From positions 1 to 12,270 of the forward strand of contig JAMCSN010000019.1 in assembly GCA_023381535.1 (NCBI GenBank): DNA of 12,270 bases, read 5' to 3'. The notes beneath the pieces are model-generated. The model made no database searches. It saw nothing but the letters and a program-made list of their open reading frames with translations, and was not told the DNA's origin. This document shows, one piece after another, positions 6,241-12,270 of the stretch. Every line of letters begins with the position of its first letter. Within the stretch, counting starts at the first letter, position 1. The position numbers and the translations under genes are program-made. Source of the stretch: Bacteroidota bacterium. Lineage in GTDB: Bacteria; Bacteroidota; Ignavibacteria; Ignavibacteriales; Melioribacteraceae.

Positions 6241-7446
6241 TCAGTGTGTTTTCGAGCTCTTATCGCCATGTTTGAGAAACACACCGGTTGAAAAGCCGCC
6301 GAAGATGAAAGCTCCGATCCACAAAACATTGGCCCCGAAATTATCCAGCACAATTGTACCGAGCCAAGGTCCCAGCATCATAGAAAAACTGAATGTCATT
6401 TGGAAATAGCCCATGTACTCGCCGCGTTTTGATTCGGGAGAAATCTCCGCTATGTAAGAAGCGCTTGATGGGAAAAAAATCATTTCGCCGAAAGTCCAGA
6501 CAACTACTGTAAAAATTATGAGAAGAATACTGCTGGACAAAACCATGAGACCGTAACCTAAGCCGCAAAGCAGCGCACCGACGGCAATCAGCTTTCGGTC
6601 ATCCCAACGCGCCATAAAATTGTTGAGCGGTACTTCAATAAAAATAATCATCACGGTATTAATTGCCATCAGCATTCCGAAAGTTGATTCGACAAATTTC
6701 AGATCGCGTACGAGGTATAACGGCAACGCACCAATGTGCTGAAAGAAAACCATTTCAGCCGGGATTAAAGCAAGCATGTAGATTAAAAACTTTTTATCGC
6801 GAAATACGCTGTGATGTTTTGTTGAAGAAGCCGATTCTGTTTCCGTTAATTTTTCTTCTACAGATCTAGTTTCGTTTTCCGGTTTGATATGCGAAAGAAG
6901 GAGAAACATACCGGCAATCAAAGACGTTATACCATCAACATAAAACAAGAATGAAAAATTTAACGCTGCTAAAAATCCGCCGACAACCGGACCGATGCTC
7001 ATACCAAGGTTGATGGCAAGACGGTTAAGCGCGAATGAGGTTTTCCGCTGTTCCGGTAAAACTTCTTTCGAAATGAACGATAGATTTGCCGGTCTGAACG
7101 ATTCATTGATGACTGACCAGACAAGCGTGATAAAAAGAATCAGATAATAATTTGTAACGAACGAGAACATGAACAGCATTATTCCCGTTGCGACGAGAGA
7201 AAATTTCATGATGCGCATTGCACCGATTCGGTCGCTCAATTTTCCTACAAACGGCGCCGTTATCAATCCGCCCGCACCATAGAATGCCAAGACTAATCCG
7301 GCTTCCGCGGGGCTGACTCTAATTTTCTCGGTCATGTACAACACAAGGTAGGGCAGCACCATTGTCCCGCTTCGGTTAATCAGAGTAGTGAAAGCTAAAA
7401 GCCAGATGTTGCGCGGAATATTTTTAAGCCCTCGCCAGGGATTCAT
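6241..7446 (-). CDS. Major facilitator superfamily (MFS) transporter, probable drug/proton antiporter
   Basis: The 401-residue protein has the length and about twelve membrane segments expected for an MFS carrier. The two six-helix halves are joined by a charged cytoplasmic loop (about 190-218, rich in Glu, Ser, Lys). The loop 2-3 signature is GKLSDRIGAMRIM at 68-80, and a related MARWDDRKL motif appears in the second half, matching the internal repeat of the fold. The first helix begins PRNIWLLAF. This form is typical of multidrug or sugar efflux carriers of the DHA1 type, but the substrate cannot be told. The ATG at 7446 is the natural start; no strong ribosome binding site precedes it. The gene is divergent from the cytochrome gene, with 100 bases between their starts. 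Confidence 0.9.
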   Translation of the reverse strand: MNPWRGLKNIPRNIWLLAFTTLINRSGTMVLPYLVLYMTEKIRVSPAEAGLVLAFYGAGGLITAPFVGKLSDRIGAMRIMKFSLVATGIMLFMFSFVTNYYLILFITLVWSVINESFRPANLSFISKEVLPEQRKTSFALNRLAINLGMSIGPVVGGFLAALNFSFLFYVDGITSLIAGMFLLLSHIKPENETRSVEEKLTETESASSTKHHSVFRDKKFLIYMLALIPAEMVFFQHIGALPLYLVRDLKFVESTFGMLMAINTVMIIFIEVPLNNFMARWDDRKLIAVGALLCGLGYGLMVLSSSILLIIFTVVVWTFGEMIFFPSSASYIAEISPESKRGEYMGYFQMTFSFSMMLGPWLGTIVLDNFGANVLWIGAFIFGGFSTGVFLKHGDKSSKTH

Positions 7447-7546
7447 GTAAACTCATTATTAAATTTATTCAGGTCAGAAATTCGCCGCTTGAAGTATAGA
7501 AAAAAAATTTTAACTTAGCCCATCCTAAATCAACTTTAAGGTAACA

Positions 7547-8311
7547 ATGAAAAATAAATATAGAGTTCCCTCTTCGGTTTTTATTGCCGCAGCGTTATTT
7601 TTTGTCGGCGGCAATTGTGCAGCGCAGAAAGCGCACGACGATAAACCGGTAAATCTAAAAGTGCTTCCTAAAGACATAAGCGATAAAGAATTGCACAAAA
7701 TAATGGATTCCTTCACGTACGCTTTAGGAAAGCACTGTAATTATTGTCACGGCAATCCGAAAGATGAAAGCACAAAGCGAACCGATTTTGCCGCTGATGT
7801 TAATCCCAATAAAGACATTGCGCGCGTTATGATGAAGATGGTGGGAAACATCAACAACAATTTACTGAAGGATGCTCGCGCGATTAACTCCCACATCGGA
7901 AAGATCGAATGCGTTACTTGTCACCGCGGTTCCGCTCACATCGATAAACTTGAAGACGTTTTGTACGAGAGCTACAAAAAAGACGGGCTTGATTCTGCAA
8001 TGAAAAAGTACGGCGATTTAAAACAGCAGTACTACGGCAGTTTCACTTTTGATTTCCGCGATCACACACTCTTATCGTTCGCATCAAAAGTAATTGATAA
8101 TGGGAAAACCAATGACGCAATTAAAATAACAAACAAAGCGGTCGAACTTTTTCCCGAGTCGACCTCGGCTTACAGTTTTCTCGGCAACATTTATATGAAG
8201 GGTGGAAACAACGAACTTGCAATCAAGAATTTTGAAAAAGCGGTTCAGCTGGATCCACGCAACCGCTTTGCCAACGAAATGCTGCGAAGGTTAAAAAACT
8301 CCGGAAAGTAA
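7547..8311 (+). CDS. Di-haem cytochrome c of the photosynthetic reaction centre subunit type with C-terminal TPR repeats
   Basis: The 254-residue product has a signal peptide (about 1-27, ending CAAQ) and two CxxCH haem-binding motifs: CNYCH at 64-68 and CVTCH at 122-126. The spacing and surrounding words match the cytochrome c subunit family of photosynthetic reaction centres (CytoC_RC): VLPKDISDKELHKIMDSF, then LGKHCNYCHG, FAADVNPNKDIARVMMKMV, NINNNLL, and IECVTCHRG. Met residues 53 and 95-98 are candidate axial ligands. The true photosynthetic subunit has four haems; this short form has two and is widespread in non-phototrophs. Residues about 175-245 contain TPR-like helices (DAIKITNKAVELFPES and ELAIKNFEKAVQLDPRN), suggesting docking to another periplasmic protein. 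AAGGT precedes the ATG by four bases. An excellent terminator follows. An electron-transfer role in the periplasm is inferred. Confidence 0.92.
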   Translation: MKNKYRVPSSVFIAAALFFVGGNCAAQKAHDDKPVNLKVLPKDISDKELHKIMDSFTYALGKHCNYCHGNPKDESTKRTDFAADVNPNKDIARVMMKMVGNINNNLLKDARAINSHIGKIECVTCHRGSAHIDKLEDVLYESYKKDGLDSAMKKYGDLKQQYYGSFTFDFRDHTLLSFASKVIDNGKTNDAIKITNKAVELFPESTSAYSFLGNIYMKGGNNELAIKNFEKAVQLDPRNRFANEMLRRLKNSGK

Positions 8312-8318
8312 ACCCATT

Positions 8319-8350
8319 AGGCCGGTACCGAGTATCGGCCTTCTTATTTA
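8319..8350 (+). terminator. Rho-independent terminator after the cytochrome gene
   Basis: AGGCCGGTAC at 8319-8328 pairs with GTATCGGCCT at 8332-8341 (10 bp including one G-U) around the loop CGA. A T-rich tail (TTCTTATTT) follows. It lies seven bases after the TAA of the cytochrome gene. Confidence 0.92.
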
Positions 8351-8430
8351 TTCGCTCTGCTGCCCGTTCTACTTACAAATGAGAATCGAAATCATTATGT
8401 TTCACCAGGAAAATTTTTGGAGGATTGTAA

Positions 8431-8877
8431 ATGAAATTGGTGGATGGTCTGCTTATATTTTTTTCGTTGCTTCTGATTGCGGCATGTTCCTCGTTAACAC
8501 TGAAACCGGCTGATTTCGGCTGGCCGATTGAAACGGTTTTAAAAGTTAACAACAAAGGTTACGTTGAAGAACAGAGGTACTCATTCTCACTGAAAGTTAA
8601 AAAACTTTTCTGGGAAGAATTTGCAGATTCAACAAACTTTACCGGCAAAGAAATTAGAATGATCCGCGATACAGGCGGTTACTACTTTGTAACTGGAGCT
8701 AATTTTAAAAATGTTTACGTTTTCGAATTTGAAGACGGGGGATTAAGTCTCGAAAAGAAAATTCAAATTTCGGAGAAATCTTTAACGGCTCCGGCGTTTA
8801 ACCAGAAATCACCCAACATCGAACTGCTTGACGGTTTGAATAAATATTTATTGAACTACAAAGGCATTGTGAGGTAA
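8431..8877 (+). CDS. Small lipoprotein of unknown function
   Basis: The 148-residue product starts with a lipoprotein signal peptide ending in LIAAC, with the lipidated cysteine at residue 19. The mature domain (about 130 residues) is beta-rich. It contains alternating strands such as RYSFSLKVKKLFW, GYYFVTGANF and NVYVFEFEDGGLSLEKKIQI, and no family is recognised. GGAGG lies seven bases before the ATG. The stop is five bases before the start of the next gene, whose ribosome binding site lies in this gene's last codons, so the two form an operon and are probably coupled. An envelope-located role together with the coiled-coil partner is inferred from position. Confidence 0.82.
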   Translation: MKLVDGLLIFFSLLLIAACSSLTLKPADFGWPIETVLKVNNKGYVEEQRYSFSLKVKKLFWEEFADSTNFTGKEIRMIRDTGGYYFVTGANFKNVYVFEFEDGGLSLEKKIQISEKSLTAPAFNQKSPNIELLDGLNKYLLNYKGIVR

Positions 8878-8882
8878 CCGAC

Positions 8883-10136
8883 ATGAAGATGAACAAATTT
8901 TTCATTTTGACTTTTATTTTTTCCGCCTTTGTTTTGAGTCAAGCTTCTTTTGCTCAATCAGATTACGAGAAAACACAAAATTTTAAAACGCGCTACAAAC
9001 AATTGGAAGACGCGATAAAGAACGCTGCCTCAATTGATGAGTGCAACGTGATCGGCGAGAACATTGCAAAACTGAAAACCGATTTCACTTCAGACTCGGC
9101 GCTGCTGGATAAAAGTTTGTATCCGGAAACTTTCGAAACTTCATTTGCAAAGATTGAACGCACCTTGGAAGTACGGAAAGGTGATTTTACACAAATCGTA
9201 GAATTGAAAACACAGGTCGGTACGCTTCAGGATAAAGTTTCGGAATTGAGCCAGCAGAACGAAGGGCTGATCGTACAAATCAAACAACTGCAATTAAAAT
9301 CAACAAAAGATGCACAAACTATTGCTTCGTTGCAAAAGTTAGTTAGTCAACTTAAATCCAATATTGCGCAGCGAGATGAACTTGTGCGCGGTTTGGTTGA
9401 CAGCTTGCTTGCCGAATTTGTGAAAACACCCGGCACGCTTAACGAAGTAGAGAAACAGGCGATATTCACCAAAGTTGACAGCGGGAATTTGTTCTACAAT
9501 ATCGAGCGGACGATCAGCGACAATATTCAGTTCATGAAAGTAACGCAGACAACTCCTGACGATCTTTCCAACATGAAAAAACAGTACGCCGATTTTAACA
9601 AAGTGTGGCGGCAGATCGGACCGAAACTGGCGGATGTTTATTTGAACAAACGCGACAAAGCCACAGAGATTGCCAATATCGATAACATGTTTGCAGACTG
9701 GAATTCAAAAATAAATGATGAAATATGGGGACAAGTAAACCGTCTGTTCCGCGAGAAACAACTTCCCCTTTTGCCTTTTAGAAACGGCGGACAGTTTGTT
9801 AACAGTGTTTCGTCATTTGTTGACGATGAACTTAAAAATCTTCCGGTTAAAGGTTCTTCGCAAGCAAAAGAAACTTTTTACATGTTTACCGACAGCGTTT
9901 ACTTCAAGACCGTTCAGCCGACATGGATACCGATCCTTATCGAGAACAATATGATGAGCTCTGCAAATAAAGATACGATCGAAAAGAGGATTTCAACTTG
10001 GAAGGAAAAAGTTGCGCCGGCATCAAAATGGAATTGGGTTTATTTTGTCGGCGGATTCATAATCATCGCGCTACTTGTTGCTTATTTTATGAAGGGTAGA
10101 AAGAAACAACCAGTTAATTTTGAAGAAAAGGTTTAG
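8883..10136 (+). CDS. Exported coiled-coil protein with C-terminal membrane anchor
   Basis: The 417-residue product has a signal peptide (1-24, ending ASFA). A helical region follows, with a long coiled coil at about 103-170 (ELKTQVGTLQDKVSELSQQN and LQKLVSQLKSNIAQRDELV show heptad-like spacing). A mostly helical globular part occupies about 180-380, and a single membrane segment at 385-403 (VYFVGGFIIIALLVAYFM) is followed by a basic stop-transfer end (KGRKK). The predicted topology is a periplasmic bulk anchored in the inner membrane by its C-terminus. No family is recognised with confidence. GAGGT, seven bases before the ATG, lies in the end of the upstream lipoprotein gene. The TAG stop is one base before the REP-like element. 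A structural or scaffold role between membranes is an inference. Confidence 0.82.
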   Translation: MKMNKFFILTFIFSAFVLSQASFAQSDYEKTQNFKTRYKQLEDAIKNAASIDECNVIGENIAKLKTDFTSDSALLDKSLYPETFETSFAKIERTLEVRKGDFTQIVELKTQVGTLQDKVSELSQQNEGLIVQIKQLQLKSTKDAQTIASLQKLVSQLKSNIAQRDELVRGLVDSLLAEFVKTPGTLNEVEKQAIFTKVDSGNLFYNIERTISDNIQFMKVTQTTPDDLSNMKKQYADFNKVWRQIGPKLADVYLNKRDKATEIANIDNMFADWNSKINDEIWGQVNRLFREKQLPLLPFRNGGQFVNSVSSFVDDELKNLPVKGSSQAKETFYMFTDSVYFKTVQPTWIPILIENNMMSSANKDTIEKRISTWKEKVAPASKWNWVYFVGGFIIIALLVAYFMKGRKKQPVNFEEKV

Positions 10137-10137
10137 C

Positions 10138-10204
10138 GTAGGGAACGGTCTGTGACCGTTCCAAGTATATTATTTCACCGGAAGGGTCATAGACCCTTCC
10201 CTAC
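10138..10204. repeat. REP-like inverted pair (BIME-type element)
   Basis: Two hairpins lie head to head, each with a GTAG tetranucleotide at its outer foot. Arm one: GTAG at 10138-10141, then stem GGAACGGTC/GACCGTTCC with loop TGT (10142-10162). Arm two is inverted: stem GGAAGGGTC/GACCCTTCC with loop ATA (10180-10200), then CTAC at 10201-10204. A 17-base AT-rich spacer separates them. The arms match at 22 of 25 positions. Two of the three differences are a compensating C-G to G-C swap that keeps the stem paired; the third is in the loop. GTAG at the hairpin foot is the hallmark of REP sequences mobilised by RAYT (TnpA-REP) enzymes. The element could also end transcription of the two convergent genes. 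Confidence 0.85.
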
Positions 10205-10825
10205 ATATTTAGTAACCGAAAAACTTTTGCCGCTTGCCAACTTTATTTTATCATTCTTGATTTCTTCTAAACCATAGCTTTGTGCCATCTTTTTAAACTC
10301 TTCCGGGTCAATCAATTTTATAAGAGGATTTAACAATTTGAGCGATTGAAATTGCGTTTCGGAAACCGGCGAAGAATTTTCACTCGGAAGTTGAAGCACA
10401 ACACTTAGGACACCATCTGGTTTTAACCACTTAGAGATTTTATTCAGAAGCTCATCAACGTTAACATATTCAAAAATCAGTGCAGCGTGTATCAAGTCGA
10501 AGGTCAAAAGTGGAAAGTTGATTGCTGCGAGATCACCGCAAATTAGTTGTAGCTGCGGCAATTTTTCTGCATACCGCTCTTTGCAAACACAAATGTATTC
10601 CGGACTGATATCTACACCAACAATCTGTTCGATATTTCTTCCAATCAAATGCTCAAATCCATTTCCGGTTGTGCAGCCAAGAACGGCAATCGATTTGGGT
10701 GAGAATTCATTAAGAACATCCTCAAAAATTTTACTCAGCATTTGCAACTGCATAACGTTCGGTGCGGACATGTGTCCTTCGTAATCTTCCGCAGAAATAT
10801 TTAGCCAGGGATTTTGTGATTCCAT
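10187..10825 (-). CDS. Class I SAM-dependent methyltransferase
   Basis: The 212-residue product has a Rossmann-type methyltransferase core. The SAM-binding motif I is IAVLGCTTGNGFEHL (46-60), with the acidic residue of strand two at D72 in VGVDISPEY. The LICGDLAAINFP segment (94-105) resembles motif II, and FDLIHAALIFEYV (109-121) and LKPDGVLSVV (135-143) follow in the usual order. It is a cytoplasmic protein; the methyl acceptor is unknown. ATG at 10825 is chosen because GGAGA lies about six bases upstream; the longer open frame to 11002 overlaps the upstream gene and looks non-coding. The last five codons (VGKGL) and the TGA stop lie inside the REP-like element, so the native C-terminus may have been replaced. 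The gene is 40 bases downstream of the SRPBCC gene on the same strand. Confidence 0.87.
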   Translation of the reverse strand: MESQNPWLNISAEDYEGHMSAPNVMQLQMLSKIFEDVLNEFSPKSIAVLGCTTGNGFEHLIGRNIEQIVGVDISPEYICVCKERYAEKLPQLQLICGDLAAINFPLLTFDLIHAALIFEYVNVDELLNKISKWLKPDGVLSVVLQLPSENSSPVSETQFQSLKLLNPLIKLIDPEEFKKMAQSYGLEEIKNDKIKLASGKSFSVTKYVGKGL

Positions 10826-10865
10826 TTTTTGTCTCCGTAAAACAATAAGAAGAATTTTTTCGCGT

Positions 10866-11435
10866 CTACATTTGCGGTGGATTATTCCAATCAATCGGAC
10901 CATGATCAAATCTGTATTGCAGACGGGGTAAAACAATTTTGCTCCATGCGTAAGAAAAATATTCGTAAACTTTATTCCATTCTTCACTTTCACCCCAGCC
11001 AATCTGAATAAAGTGAAGCATGGTTTTTTTCTCGTCTATTTTTTCAAAATGAAGTATCACCAACGTCTTCTGTTTGCGGATTTCCGGATATAGCGGAGGA
11101 GCGTTCCAGGTAAACGAAAACATTCTCTCCGGATCGATAGTCAAAATTTTATTACCTTCACCGCCGCGGGAACCTTCTTGACTAAGCGGATCAAAATACA
11201 TTTCGTATTCGCCGTCAACTTTAAAGTTTATTTTGCAGCCCGGCGCAAAGAAAGACTTAACGCCGCCTTCTGTTGTCCATGCTCTCCATACTTCCGAGAC
11301 CGGCGCATTTATTTCCACACCCAGCTTAATAGATTTTTCTTCTTGCTGACCAAATAGATTAACTGTAGCGAAGACAAATACAACAAAAAATCCGGCAAGC
11401 AGTTTTATTTTCATTTCACTTTTCACGTTTTTCAT
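10866..11435 (-). CDS. Exported SRPBCC/AHSA1-like domain protein
   Basis: The 189-residue product has a basic n-region and hydrophobic segment (1-30, KIKLLAGFFVVFVFATVNLFGQ) typical of a signal peptide. An AHSA1-type SRPBCC domain follows: IKLGVEINAPVSEVWRAWTTEGGVKSFFAP (36-65) is the hallmark opening. GCKINFKVDGEYEMYF (66-81), FSFTWNAPP (106-114), TLVILHFEK (124-132) and MLHFIQIGWGESEEWNKVYEYFSYAW (139-164) also match the family. This fold usually binds hydrophobic ligands; export of such a domain is less common than a cytoplasmic location. The start ATG at 11435 overlaps the TGA of the upstream Memo-family frame as ATGA, favouring coupled translation. An in-frame ATG at 11414 is a second candidate and also leaves a signal peptide. 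Function is not known. Confidence 0.85.
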   Translation of the reverse strand: MKNVKSEMKIKLLAGFFVVFVFATVNLFGQQEEKSIKLGVEINAPVSEVWRAWTTEGGVKSFFAPGCKINFKVDGEYEMYFDPLSQEGSRGGEGNKILTIDPERMFSFTWNAPPLYPEIRKQKTLVILHFEKIDEKKTMLHFIQIGWGESEEWNKVYEYFSYAWSKIVLPRLQYRFDHGPIDWNNPPQM

Positions 11436-12270
11436 TTCAAATAAATTCCATCCGTAAACCAGCCACACCAATGTTTATATGAAAAGACTGCCGTAATTCC
11501 CATGCTTGTATTCTTAACCGGTAGCACCTTTTCCGTAAATGTATCTGAATACTTAAAAAGTTTAGCGCGCAATGTCCCGGCTTTTAATTCGTTCACAACT
11601 TTTGTTATCGTCAATAAACCAAATGCAATAGGATATCTTCCGCACCACAGCGGAATCACTTTTTCCTTATCGTTGCTCGGCCAAATTTCTTTTGTAAGAT
11701 TTTCAATTGAAGATGGACCGATCATTCCGTCTAAAAAAGTATGAAGAATTCTTCGGTCGTTATCTGTTGCGAGCTTGTGCGCATTGCTATCCATACCGTA
11801 AGGAGAATTGGAGAAGTCTTCTCCGTAATGATCCGCATCATTGGAAATTAAAAAGAAAATATCTTTACCAAGCTCCAATTTATTTTTGCGGATGTATTCC
11901 GTTATTATTTGAGATAGTCTAGCGCTAACCGAATCCATCTTACCAAACGACATTTGCGTAACCATTATCGGTAATTTTAATATCGCGGTTGTAATACTGA
12001 AGGAACGGTATCAGCGCTTCAATTGAGTGTTCGATAGTGTGGGCTTTGTTGCTAACAATGAAATCATCTTTCGGCAGTTTCGATTTTATAAGCTCACGCA
12101 GAGGTGAAATCGCGACATCGTTATAGGGACCTTGCCATTTGTCGAATTCATCCAGAATTAAAACGTTGGAAAGATTTCCCATTTCTTTTTTTACCGTTCC
12201 GTGCGTAACGCCGAAGATTACAACTTCTTTTGTTTTGATCAGCTTGTATAACGGATAGTAAACTTTTCCG
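11432..12270 (-). pseudogene. Memo-family protein (AmmeMemoRadiSam system B-like), apparent frameshift, cut by right edge
   Basis: Two adjacent reading frames together give one Memo-like protein. The first runs from the right edge to a TAA at 11940 and contains GKVYYPLYKL, VVIFGVTHGTV, DEFDKWQGPYNDVAI and the typical HTIEHSIEALIPFLQYY. The second starts being family-like at about 11974 (LPIMVTQMSFGKMDSV). It continues through FLISNDADHYGEDFSNSPYG, WCGRYPIAFGLLT and FKYSDTFTEK to a TGA at 11432. The shift is near an AAAA run (TTTT at 11975-11978 on the plus strand). Removing one A joins ...YNRDIK to LPIMV without a stop. Memo proteins are non-haem-iron dioxygenase-like; His, Asp and His residues typical of the site are present (HTIEHS, DADHY). 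The 5' end is outside the window. A sequencing error or slippage could also explain the break. Its stop overlaps the next gene as ATGA. Confidence 0.82.

Noticed and set aside
7447..7546. Promoter boxes in the divergent region between the transporter and the cytochrome genes
   Set aside because: TTGAAG at 7489 with TAACTT after 16 bases is too far from consensus to list as a feature; promoters must exist here but cannot be placed.
10142..10200. Two hairpins considered as the start of a CRISPR array
   Set aside because: The units are inverted, not direct, occur only twice, and have a spacer of 17 bases, unlike CRISPR spacing.
10826..11002. Extension of the methyltransferase by 59 residues to an upstream start
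   Set aside because: The added sequence overlaps the SRPBCC gene, has no methyltransferase-like content, and a good ribosome binding site precedes the ATG at 10825.

Overview
The window looks like a chromosomal stretch from a low-GC, Gram-negative bacterium of the Bacteroidota/Chlorobiota/Ignavibacteriota group. This is inferred from the gene content: a DPP-IV-like S9 peptidase, a reaction-centre-type cytochrome c with TPR repeats, a DUF1579 protein, a Memo-family protein, and many signal-peptide and lipoprotein genes. Clear Shine-Dalgarno sites (GGAGG-like) precede many genes, which fits Ignavibacteria-like relatives better than classical Bacteroidia. No species can be named from the sequence alone.

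Left part, minus strand (1-3970): the N-terminal 363 residues of an exported dipeptidyl-peptidase-IV-like enzyme are cut by the left edge. Upstream of it lies a tight four-gene unit, read from 3970 down to 1210: lipoprotein, small membrane protein, seven-helix membrane protein, and membrane-anchored metallo-beta-lactamase-fold hydrolase. Its junctions are a 4-nt overlap, a 10-nt gap and a 20-nt overlap. This is the most system-like cluster in the window, and its function is not known.

Centre (3971-6119): an intergenic region carries a long imperfect hairpin and a tRNA-Arg(CCG) on the minus strand. It is followed by a plus-strand pair, a very acidic cytoplasmic-type protein overlapping a small exported protein. 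The pair ends at a bidirectional terminator shared with a convergent DUF1579 gene.

Centre-right (6241-10136): a major facilitator superfamily exporter (minus) is divergent from a di-haem cytochrome c fused to TPR repeats (plus), which has a strong terminator. A plus-strand pair follows: a lipoprotein and an exported coiled-coil protein with a C-terminal membrane anchor.

Right part (10138-12270): a REP-like double hairpin (BIME-type element) sits between two convergent genes. It supplies the last five codons and the stop of a SAM-dependent methyltransferase. Upstream of the methyltransferase on the minus strand are an exported SRPBCC/AHSA1-like protein and a Memo-family gene that appears broken by a one-base frameshift and runs off the right edge. 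No CRISPR array, insertion sequence, prophage or obvious defence island is visible.
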